Origin: Gnetum montanum
Lineage: Eukaryota > Streptophyta > Gnetopsida > Gnetales > Gnetaceae
Assembly: GCA_015680685.1 (NCBI GenBank)
Contig: MNCI01010443.1
Location: forward strand, 339,992-403,991
DNA length: 64,000 bases
Reading direction: 5' to 3'
This document shows, piece after piece, positions 55,150 through 64,000 of the stretch; the stretch's first letter is position 1; every line of letters begins with the position of its first letter. The notes beneath the pieces are model-generated. The model saw nothing but the letters and a program-made list of their open reading frames with translations. It searched no databases and was not told the origin of the DNA. Position numbers and translations under genes: made by a program.

Positions 55150-58020
55150 GAGAAGATCAAATAGTCCCAAGTGGTGGAGGCTCTTAAGGCTCTAAAAGAC
55201 CTTTGCCAACATCAAGCACATGTAGTAGTTGAGGTAGCTATGGCTATCCTATTGCAGTTGGAACCTCTAGTGAAAGGTGACAAGCATCAAGCAATGCCTT
55301 TATCTTCTTCTCCTTACTTCAAGAATCATTCACAATCAACACAACATCATGAATGTGGGCTGTAATGGGGACATCCCATGAACAAGGCATTATTAGGAAC
55401 ATCTCCTTTACATTGACAAACTATGGAATGAATTCTTTGCATTCAATGTTGAACACCCTGACTATGTTTTGGAGCTCCTAGTAGTTGTTCATTCTCCTAT
55501 CCAAGTTCTCGGTAATTAATTGTTAATCGGTGAATCATGAGAACTTCGAGTTCAATGTTAGCCATTGTAAGCTTGTCCTTAGTGTCCTTGTGGTGCTTGA
55601 ACTCGGCCTCATACAATAAGTACAAGCTGGCCACCTACTTCTCTAACTTAGATCATGGCCATTCGATAGTCAACATGGCCAAATTTTCATAACAGAGATT
55701 GGCAAGCTTCATGTACTCCATCATCTCCTCAATTTGCAACTCCTTGATGCAAATTTCTGCTTTGTTGTAGGTGTATATTCCATCAATGATGGGTTGTCAA
55801 ACTTCTCTACCTTGCTAGAGTTTCTAGAGGGCTTCATTTTCTTTTTCCTTTGCTAACTAAATATGTTTTTTATTCATTTATTTTTTTAGATTAACCTACT
55901 CTCTATAATGGTCTTTGACTTTCTCAAATTTGAGAGCTTTAGATTTCCAGGCGACTACTTCAATTGCATTTTTCTAGCGAAGGGTGCACACCTCCTCCAT
56001 GGAGAGATTCCTATTCTCTACTACCAATCTCTTCAATTTTATGTTTTCTCTAGCTAGTTTCTCCTACTATTGATGGATGAAATCTATTAATTGTTACTTA
56101 TGTGCATTAACATTCCACACACGATGATTCTCTATGGTCAATTGTATGTTAGCCTGGCAAGTCTGATCCATGGCCTTCTAAATTTGGCATTGTGTGGCCT
56201 CTACCAAGGACCGATAGAACACCATCCTCTCCATTACATCCTTAACCCCTTTTGAGTTTGGTATGAAGCTATTGCAGAGCTTCATCTCTTGTAAGTGTCG
56301 ACTTCAGGAAGGCAAGATCAGCAATCTAGGCTCTTAGTTTGGCAACTTCCCCAGCCAAGCATCTGTTCCGCTCTCCAGCTATTTCAAGTTGCCCCTTAAA
56401 AATTATGTTCTTACTCCTTTCCTCTAGAAACTCAAAATGGGTTGTAGTAATGTTGTCTAGAAGGTCAAAGACATCCAAAAGTAGTTGCCTAGTTCCTACC
56501 AATCAATCTAGTAGTTCTTCATGTTGTGCTACGTTTATTCTATAGCATGTGGTTCCTATGAATATCTGCACATCTTTGAGTGTAGTGATATCTCGTGTAG
56601 ATGTTACAGGTGCATTGAGAGTCTCAAAAATATGATTAGTAAACACTTCTATTTCAGTCTCTTATCCTTAGTGTTGCATCACCAAAACTATTATCCCTTC
56701 ACCCTCCTCCAAGCACACCAAGAAAGTTACAACATTCCCAGAGATTTCTAAAAGTGGCTGTTGTTTTGTGAGAGATATTATAACCTCTTTGGTGCTCAGA
56801 TTTGACCTCATGGTCAACTACATTCTTTGGGTTGAGAAAATGAGCCCACCCTCATCCATCAAACTGATTATTCAGGCCATCTCGTTGAGGTAACTCATTG
56901 TTGATGAGTAGAAGGATGGTTCCCCACCACTTATGCCTACTCATTGCTCTTGTCCACTCAAGAGCCATTTTTTGTATTCTCTCAACTATTGGGTAGTTGT
57001 AGCTATGTTTGGCACTATTATTTGAGTGGTAGGTGAATGTGGTGATCACTACTCCTCTTCTTGAATTGTGGTTGCAGGCATCCTGTCCTTCATCATTTCT
57101 ACCTAATTGGTGGCTAGGATAGTTCTAATAGTGTTGTTAGTGTAACGAACTATCCTTCCCCTTTGACAAAGTTTTCTAATGAGGCATGGGAAGAGGAGTT
57201 CCTTCCTTTCGTATTTATTTTCTTTAAACCACTTCTCCATCTCTAAATAGATTAGTTGTGGAAGGTTGACTGAGAAACTTCCACTCAGAGTGGTGCATGC
57301 ATGAGTAGAGAAGGTGGTGATTTTGCTTAGCCTCACCATGGGATTGAGGGAAAAGGCTATAATCTTATAATGGATCCTCTTTGCTAGTGTGAGCATGTCA
57401 AACTCCTTGCGATTGACACCATAACACCATTGCACCCATTCTTTCTTGATGCTCAAATCTACCTGCATTGGAATTTTAGTAAGATTTGCCCCTGTTTTGA
57501 GCAACCCAAGCACTGTAGCAATGGCCAATGCTGAGGAGGACACTAAGATGTTCTTGATCTTCACTGTTGCTCTAGGCTGTCTATTATTCCAAAATAGGAA
57601 TGTCTCTCCCATGTACTACTCCCCGGTTGAAGTGATGATTGGCCACATGCAAGAGGCCTTTAATTGGTCCTATACTTCTCTTGGCACATGCCCTAGGAAA
57701 GGGCCAAAGTTTAACTCCTAGAGCACCAATTTTGGACCTCTTGCAATTTTATTTAACATAGGAAAGCCTCCATTAAGGTCACTTTGAGGTTTGCTGGTTG
57801 TGCTGGCACATCATCCCAATGACAGTGTTCTGTTGTTGCTGCTACTAATTCTAGAATCTATTTAATAGATTCTACTTCTACCTACTTCCTAAGAGGACCT
57901 ATGGCATGGGTTGTCAATGGTTCTTCTTAGGCTTGTTCTTGGCCCTTTCCCATTCTTGGCCATTTCTCCCTTGGTTGGGATGGTCTTGCTTCCTATGTGT
58001 GCTTTCCTATTGATGCCATT
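55150..58020 (-). pseudogene. B4 extra ORF (N-terminal domain plus coiled-coil-like part)
   Basis: On the minus strand from ATG near 58019 (MASIGKHT) a broken frame runs about 950 codons. The longest open piece (57612-57103, 169 codons) contains MLTLAKRIHYKII, LPQLIYLEMEKWFKE and ELLFPCLIRKLCQRG. This pattern recalls the putative plant transposon protein domain often found after pol in plant gypsy elements, but that match is from memory of the pattern. The C-terminal half (56550-55400) has VAQHEELLD, stop, LVGT; IIDGIYTYNKAEI; ELQIEEMMEYMKLANL; and EAEFKHHKDTKDKL, all shared with B2. No membrane helix is obvious. Function unknown. Confidence 0.68.
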
Positions 58021-58653
58021 TGTGGTCACAACACATCCATGGATTAGTAAATGTAATGTGTAACTTTAAATTTTCGAATACCTTCTTTTGTTAGTTAGCT
58101 ACACTTTGGCTAAGGTTGAACCATGGTAGATTGATTATTTTATTATTATTTTATTAATTATTTATTATAATTATCTTCAAAGCTTGTTGCAAAGGTTTAA
58201 CTCTTGTATTTTAGTGTTTAATAGTTGGGTTTCTTAGTTAAACCTTTATGGGACTTAGAAAAATTACGAAAAAAATTTCTATCAAAAATGGTACATTTGT
58301 GGCCCTCACAACTAATAGCTTACCTTTGGTAGTTGTAAGGTCAAATAATGGAGTGATTTGAATAAATGATTTGTGAGTTATGGGCTCTAAAAAATTGAAA
58401 AACTTCTTATGGGCTCTAAAAATTTGAAAAGCTCCTTTAGTATTTATGAGAAAATGTAAAATTTTCTAAGTGGGGTCATGCCTATTTATACTATTTTTAC
58501 CTTACATTAATAGGGCCTTGTATTTGGGTTAGCTTCGTCAACGAGGCCTCGTTTACAGGGCCCATCAACCAAAATTTTGAAATTTAAATATCTCCAAAAA
58601 TATAAGGAATTTTTCAATGAATTTGGAGTTCATGGAATCCTATAAAAGCCAAG
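58021..58653 (-). other. AT-rich leader-like stretch with U3-like words
   Basis: On the minus strand it contains AACGAGGCCTCGTTGACGA, AAGGCCCTATTAATG and a TATA-like AGTATAAATAGG (about 58482). These resemble the U3-TATA part of the B LTRs. It could be the start of another truncated LTR. No coding sequence. Confidence 0.4.
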
Positions 58654-59129
58654 TGATGAATGGCAAGGTACCCCTACACTCAACCATATGAATATGAGCG
58701 TTTTCACGTGCGATCTGGTCGAACTCTGCAGACGGACTAGTTGTGGCACCTAGATCATTAACCTTAGGTCATAGTTCGTTGCCTTCCCACCTGGACTAGT
58801 ATTAGCTTTGTCACGTATGGTTTAGTCCAACGTGAGGTGTATGATGTGTTCCTAATCTAATGCTACTCCTGAAGGCAATGAAAGGTAATATTAACTAAGC
58901 TAGGAGAGAAAGGGTAAGAGAATCTAATCTAGCCTAAGTGCGATGAGCATTCATTCCTTGATCATCCATAGACTTCTTGAACTTCGTGCATAACTACCAT
59001 TAGGATTACCAAGCGTAGATCCTAGGTACGCCACTAGGTTACCAAGTAGTCACACTTAAATGCTCGTAATCAAGTTGTACTCATTCTGCGTTTCTAGGAG
59101 ATAAGGGTAAGAAAGATTAACTATGAAAG
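58654..59129 (-). repeat. Diverged B-type LTR fragment cut by T3
   Basis: On the minus strand it ends TACCTTGCCATTCATCA. Its plus-strand text AACCATATGAATATGAGCG and ATTACCAAGCGTAG matches other B LTRs, but at much lower identity. It stops at GAAAG, where the T3 LTR begins, so GAAAG is the predicted T3 target duplication. The rest should lie beyond the right end of T3, outside the window. No tRNA-Asp-like primer site follows its end. Confidence 0.6.
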
Positions 59130-59269
59130 TGAAACACCACAAAATTTTGAGTTTAGTGCTTCCCCAGCAAGAAGCAGGTCCGTGCGACCCACAAACGGCC
59201 ACGGCTACATTTGGCGTCGCACATTGCAACTTCTAGAATCAAAAGGCTTACTTTTCGCTAAGTGCAGTA

Positions 59270-59640
59270 CTAGCGTATACGCCCAGCATCAACAGCGTAT
59301 ACGCCCAGCGTATACGCCCGACATTCCCAGCGTATATGCCCAGCAGACATCCAGCCCACACGCCCGGTGTACACGCCTCGTCTGTATGCTCGGCACCATA
59401 GATGCACACGCCCGACGATGAAGTCTCAATGAAAGAATGAAGACAACACTGAAGAGCAAGAATTAAAGCAAGTTGGCAGCCGTCATTGTATATGCCTAGC
59501 GTATACACCCAGCCATTGTTGGCATGTACGCCCAGCGTCCATAACATCTCCACCCAAGTTCGCACGTCCAGCATGTCTAGCGTATACGCCCAGCATGTAC
59601 GCCGACATGATGTGGCGTATACGCCCCGCATATATGCCCG
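59270..59640. repeat. GCGTATACGC palindrome array in T3 U3
   Basis: About a dozen copies or variants of AGCGTATACGCCCAGC occur, some in direct tandem (59273-59345), others spaced by 20-60 bp. The core GCGTATACGC is a perfect 10-bp palindrome. It occupies the same U3 position as the GCTACGC array of T2. Confidence 0.85.
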
Positions 59641-59729
59641 GAAGATGTAATATGTTGTATATTTGTAAATTGTATGCACCCGGTCAACGCACCACGTGTC
59701 TCCTAACCCGAGTCTAGCATAACAACCGG

Positions 59730-59737
59730 TATAAAAA
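59730..59737 (+). promoter_or_regulatory. TATA box of T3 LTR
   Basis: TATAAAAA in ACCGG-TATAAAAA-CCCCAC lies about 90 bp after the U3 array. The position matches the boxes of T1 and T2. Confidence 0.6.
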
Positions 59738-60325
59738 CCCCACTTTTCCACTCCATCCAGAGGGTTGGCAAAAAATCCCAGAGTGCACCAGAGACATTTA
59801 CGCTGCACACCAGAGCTCAAAACCCTCTTACGCTGGAAAACCTGTATGTCGTGCACAGTCTCTACACCACGCCCACAGCGTAATCCAGCCTAGCTGCCCT
59901 CCCATCCACCGGGGCTGTTCGTCCGCCTTGTGCTTCGCCACAACTGCGTTAGACCGGTGCACTATATTCTCATTCTATAATATCATTGTTACATTTGCTG
60001 CATAAGATTGTTTACAATTTTACGTCAATTTGGTCCACACATTCTATTTACGCCCGTTTACGCTTACGCTCTATTTGCATCTGTTTTACGCTGTTTACGT
60101 CATTTACGCCCGTTTACGCTGTTTACGCATAACCCAGCGTATAGTGCTTTGGCATACGTGCAGGTAAATTCTTGTCTAATCCGCGTGCGAACCACCCAAG
60201 GTACTCTACCTTTGTGCATTCCAGCTCGCCCTTAGGCGAAGGCAGGGTCTTTTATTCTCGTCCTGCGATCCTACGGTCTCTATTTCCTTCCAGCCGATGA
60301 CCAACGATTTCAGGCGGTACAGAAA

Positions 60326-60345
60326 TTGACGCTAGAAGGAGGGCC
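60326..60345 (+). promoter_or_regulatory. Candidate primer binding site of T3
   Basis: TTGACGCTAGAAGGAGGGCC lies 4 bp after the LTR and is shared with T2 (16316-16336). The tRNA is not identified. Confidence 0.6.
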
Positions 60346-60374
60346 TCCTAAAAAACTAGCTCGCAAACATCTCA

Positions 60375-60935
60375 GCGTCTACACTGATGAGCGTATACGC
60401 CACCAACCATGTCGTTTTCTACTAAAACCCCAGCCTCGTCTGGAAACCTTGCCTGCATGCCTACCAGCGTCTACGCTCCTCAGCGTTTTCACTGCCCTGT
60501 GTCAAACTCTGCAAGTCTTTCAGCGTATACACTACCAACTTCACAAGGACTGTCCACAGAAACCCCAGCGTCTATGCAACCTAGCCTAAAAATTCATCCT
60601 GCGAACTGTCCAGCGTCTATGCTGTTCAGTATTTACGCTATCCCTTGTCTTACGCTGAGCATCGTTTACGCTGTATTCTATTTACGCTTTGCCTAGTTTT
60701 ACGCTGAGCCTTGTTTACTGTCTTGTTTTACGCTGTACTTTGTTTACGCCCTACTCTGTTTTACGCTCTATCCTGTTCACGCTGTACTCCATTTACGATG
60801 TACTCTGTTTACGCTGTACTGTGTCTACGTTGTACTGTGTTACGCTGAAACTGTATACGCCGCCTAGCATATACGCTGCACCCCTTACGTTGTATACGCT
60901 GTCTACGCCAACGCCATACGTTGAACGTTGAAGTG
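60375..60935 (+). repeat. TACGCTG repeat field in T3 leader
   Basis: The word TTTACGCTG or a one-base variant occurs every 12-25 bp, densest at 60645-60910, giving a degenerate unit like TTTACGCTGTACTCTG. At the left side CAGCGT(C/A)TACGC forms dominate. The field lies between primer site and gag. Short open frames across it are products of the repeat. Confidence 0.85.
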
Positions 60936-61024
60936 TATACACTGCACTTTATCCCTTAGTTTACACTATACTAAGTACACTAATTTAGCTCCTCTACCCC
61001 GTGTCATACCCTTAATGATTCATC

Positions 61025-64000
61025 ATGAACCCCATGAACACCACTGCTGCAACAGCTCAAGCAACCGATGTCGTGGACGCCATGGCTGCCCAACAGCCCG
61101 CCCTGCAACATTCGGGAGTACAACCCACCGCAGGGCCCCGCCGGTCTCTAAGGTTGCAGGGAAGGGATCCAGCTACTAACATTATCACCCAGGATCAATA
61201 CAATTTTATATGTATTAAGATACAAGCTAGCCTGGTTGTTGGCCGGGCTGAAATGGAAGTAAAGAGGCAGTTCGAACTATTTTACAGGGGAGGACACGAG
61301 TTCACCCCTTCCCCATATGATGTAATCCCGGTTCTGGAGCAATATTCGGAGCTCATCACATAGCTCCTCCTACAAAGGAGCCGCACGTTGGATCAACCTG
61401 CACTAGAGTCCCAACTAGAGGAAGAGGACGACTTTGCTACCCAATCTGAACAAGAGGATTCTTACCACACTCTGAGCCCGCAAGCACAAGTCAACTCCAT
61501 TTTTCATCCTAGTACAGGAGAGATCCTGCCCATCCAACCCCTCAAATTAACTCACACACAAATGCCTCCATCACACACATCCTCATTTGCTCATGTGCCA
61601 CCTCCGACTGATCCGCAATTCAGCACACTCCCTCTTGCCATCATCCCTGAGGCAACAGCCGGCCCATCTATACAAGCACCGCCCCCTCATGATAGCGTGG
61701 GAGGGACACTCCCACCCCGAGTGATAGGGATTCCACACGTGATACCGGCATCCACATCCGCTCACTACATCCTGCACATCCAAACGCATACAACCCCTTC
61801 TATCGCCGTAACCCAACAGGGGGTCCCTCCACAAAACATAGCTGCACAACGGGTAATAATGGGTGTTCAACCGCAGCAACATCAACCTTCTCACTATCAC
61901 ATACCACCCCATATGGCTCAACCAGCCAACGTTCCCCCAGTATAGCTACCACCATAGCAACCACAGCCTTTCCCCTATCACGTGCCACAAGTGCGACCCC
62001 CAGCCACACAAGTTTAAGCCTTTCAAACCACCGTCCAACAGTCTAACCTATATAATATAGCACAACCTCAATTTGCCATGTTACCGAGTGCCCAAGATTG
62101 GGCAGATGCTAAGAAACTGATGCAAGAATTAGCTGATGAGGTAAAATGCCTCAAAACAGTCGCCGATGGGGAGCTAACGGTAGTGGATTTCTACCAAGAT
62201 GACCCCATCAGCTCATCTATCCTACCCTTAACCTTGCCCAAAGGTGTTCCCTTACCAACGCTAACCAAATACAATGGGGAGATAGATCCCAAAGCACACT
62301 TGATAACATTTAGGCTCGAATGCGTGCTCCTCCAAGCATGGCCCCATTCCATTCTCCAAGTGTTCCCCATGTCTCTCACGGGGAGAGCACTTGATTGGTA
62401 TCGGGCCCTGCCAAGGAACTCCATCTTCTCCTTGAAAGACTTATTACACCAGTTCGTGACCAAGTTCAAGTACAACTTGAAACCCAAGGCCACACTGGAT
62501 AGCCTCATACAGGTCAAGCAAGCACTGCTTGAACCTGTGTAGAAATTTATCTAGAGGTGGAGCGCCGCTCTCAATGAGTTGCATGAGCCAATCTCCCAGA
62601 CTTACCTACTCACTATTCTAAAAGGGGCCATCAACAATTTCTTTAAATCTAAGTTGTATTACCTTAACGCGCATGACCTTAATCAAGCATTTGTACAAAT
62701 TAAAAACATAGAAGAGGTGGCCCAAAATAGCCATGACCCTGCATACCTAGCCTTTAAAAATCAACACACTAAAAAGGATAAAGAGAAGGCTAAGGCCACC
62801 ATAGCGGCAATAGCATGGACACAACAACAAAAAAAATCGCCAGTAACTCCTACTGACTACAACAAACCAACTCCCACAACCATGCAAGAATCATCATCAC
62901 AATAGAACCCAACGAACCGTACGTGAAACTTTGAGAGGAAAGAACCCTCGCAATACACGCCTTTGCCAATGAAGCCTTCCCAGCTCTTCGATCAACTCCT
63001 GAACGTTGCGCTGATGAAACATAAATAGTTGTCCCCCGTGGCCATCCAGAGACATGACTGGTTCTGCCAACTCGTTCAGAACCCAAGTTTAGCAACGCCG
63101 GATGAGCCTCCCGTACCCAAAGGTTTCAGAATGGATCGCTTCTATGACTACCATCAACGAAACGAACATGGTACAGACTACTGTTTCACCTTGAAACAGG
63201 ATATCCAGCGGATGATCGATGAAGGCCAAATCACTTTTGACAAGGCCAACCCGATCCAACCGCAGAATCAAGCTATGGGGGTGTACAAAGACCCCCTGAA
63301 CACCAGCGAGGCGCCATACATCATTAGTACAATCTACCTTGATGATGGTTCTGAAGCAACCAACATTAGCATTGTCTATCCCTAGTATAAACAAGAAACA
63401 CCCAATAAGCCGTTCGTAGTTCAAATTTCCCCCGCTGTGCCCATGCCCACGTCTAACGCCATGACAAGGGACAAACCGTATGTAGTACATGTCCCTCCCG
63501 TTGTCCCCTCAAATGTGTCAACCCCTCGACCTACTCCTTTCGTAATCCGAGTACCACCCGCCCTTGCAACAACGGAGGTCCAACCTCCACCAAAACCAAC
63601 CCCGTATGTCATCAGGATACCTAGTCAGCCTCTTGCCCCATCATATCCAATCGTCCACCCACAACCTCGCCCAGCCCCATATGTGGTTAGGGTCCCAGGG
63701 CAACCCGAGGCTCTAAGGCCAACTCCACCCCCATGCAACACGCGAGAACGCCTGGCAGATAGGCTTACACGTGAGCGTGTGGAGAAGGAATGCCAACGGC
63801 TAGCTATGGGGCCACCCAAGCCCACTCCCCTTAACTCCATGCCCATGTCGTCATCCAACAACCGACCTAACACGAACAGTGAAGGTGAATCATCTAAAAC
63901 ACAAGAACCGCATAAAACAACAATTCCGAGCAAGAATGACAAACCAGCAAAACGGGAAATAAAACTGTTGGGTCCAATGGACCCAATCACTGCTGATGAA
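61025..64000 (+). pseudogene. T3 gag (running into the gag-protease linker)
   Basis: ATG 61025 (MNPMNTTAATAQ) opens a frame kept to the window end with about nine stops, mostly TAG. The blocks are RRSLRLQGRD; QYNFICIKIQASL (shared with T2); and an acidic stretch at 61420. Then FYQDDPISSSILPLTLP, LTKYNGEIDPKAHLITF, GRALDWYRALP and RWSAALNELHEP form the capsid part. The knuckle region YDYHQRNEHGTDYC at about 63142-63186 has Tyr where T2 has Cys. A proline-rich linker with five P-F/Y-V-x-x-V-P motifs follows. Two close TAG codons near 62540-62552 replace residues that T2 keeps (FLQRW). Confidence 0.85.
63407..63705 (+). repeat. Five P-F/Y-V-V/I-x-V/I-P motifs in T3 gag linker
   Basis: The motifs are PFVVQIS, PYVVHVPP, PFVIRVPP, PYVIRIPS and PYVVRVPG, starting at about 63410, 63478, 63536, 63602 and 63677. 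They are separated by proline-rich spacers of 58-75 bp. T2 has the same kind of series at 18622-18885. The codons differ between units, so the similarity is at the peptide level. Confidence 0.8.

Larger units (their letters stand above)
53994..58653 (-). mobile_element. B4: Athila-like element with 3' LTR and extra ORF, no gag-pol seen
   Basis: The sequence right of the LTR is colinear with the end of B2 (CACTCGGGCACTC, AATAATCCCATACCTTCC). It leads into the extra ORF without any RT, protease or integrase motif between 55150 and 58653. The 5' boundary is uncertain. The LTR piece at 58654-59129 is related but much more diverged than expected for a partner LTR. Confidence 0.65.
59130..60321 (+). 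repeat. 5' LTR of T3 (1192 bp)
   Basis: It starts TGAAACACC and ends CAGGCGGTACA before the primer site. U3 holds an array of CAGCGTATACGCC units (about 59270-59640), and TATAAAAA is at 59730-59737. The later part (60045-60130) again has TTTACGCCCG and TTTACGCTG words. Only the first 20 bp and general layout are shared with T2. Confidence 0.83.
59130..64000 (+). mobile_element. T3: Tat-type element, 5' part (continues beyond window)
   Basis: The LTR start TGAAACACCACAAAATTTTG is shared with T1 and T2. It is followed by primer site, a repeat-rich leader and gag. Compared with T2 it is GC- and CpG-richer and its gag frame has fewer lesions, which suggests a younger insertion. Protease and pol would lie to the right of the window. 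Confidence 0.88.

Noticed and set aside
58654-59129. 5' LTR partner of B4
   Set aside because: Related to 53994-54922 but far more diverged than other LTR pairs here, and no tRNA-Asp-like primer site follows; kept only as an LTR fragment.
59182-59856. Long open frames across the T3 LTR on both strands
   Set aside because: They arise from the GCGTATACGC repeats, which lack stops in some frames; no known domain.
60326-60931. Open frames in the T3 leader
   Set aside because: Built from TTTACGCTG repeats; repeated Leu-Phe-Thr-Leu peptide, no sign of selection.
61583-62009. Minus-strand open frames opposite T3 gag
   Set aside because: Antisense of a proline-rich plus-strand frame; no domain.

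Overview
This window is plant repetitive DNA with no recognisable host gene. All 64 kb that can be identified consists of decayed Ty3/gypsy LTR retrotransposons, inserted into one another and riddled with stop codons. The density of old nested elements, the Tat and Athila types, the long LTRs and the C-to-T type decay suggest a large plant genome. A conifer or other gymnosperm is my best guess, but the sequence alone does not prove it.

Names used here: T1, T2 and T3 are Tat-lineage elements. B1 to B4 are Athila-like elements. C is a chromovirus. D, E and F are fragments of other gypsy elements.

Layout, left to right. 1-6698 is the 3' part of T1: reverse transcriptase, RNase H, a second archaeal-type RNase H, integrase, a short-repeat array and a 1.7-kb LTR. 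T1 sits inside B1, whose pol and 3' LTR continue at 6699-12864. 12953-15165 is the 5' LTR and first half of gag of B3. It is split by the complete element T2 (15166-22888, 5-bp target duplication agaca), and B3 gag resumes at 22889-24235. 24236-24715 is an integrase tail of another element (D). 24716-30400 is mostly AT-rich and gene-free, with diverged repeats. 30417-31880 is a minus-strand gag-protease fragment (E).

32736-51479 is B2, an Athila-like element with both LTRs. It is interrupted by the minus-strand chromovirus C (40699-47501, target duplication gtggt). 51480-53990 holds fragments including a minus-strand protease (F). 53994-58020 is the minus-strand Athila-like element B4, with a 3' LTR and an extra ORF but no visible gag or pol. 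58654-59129 is a diverged LTR piece cut by T3, which runs from 59130 to the window end with its LTR, leader and gag.

How the parts relate. Nesting gives an order of events: B1 is older than T1, B3 older than T2, and B2 older than C. The most unusual signals are these: a roughly 25-bp unit ending in TAAACTAGCA that is arrayed after pol and also scattered inside coding regions of T1 and T2; arrays built on TACGC or GCGTA in the LTRs and leader of the Tat elements; a repeated P-F/Y-V-I-R-V-P peptide motif between gag and protease; and an extra coiled-coil-like ORF after pol in the Athila-like family. Two single N positions lie exactly between identical 42-47 bp copies and look like assembly joins. 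All statements about similarity come from reading the sequence by eye; no alignment or database search was run.
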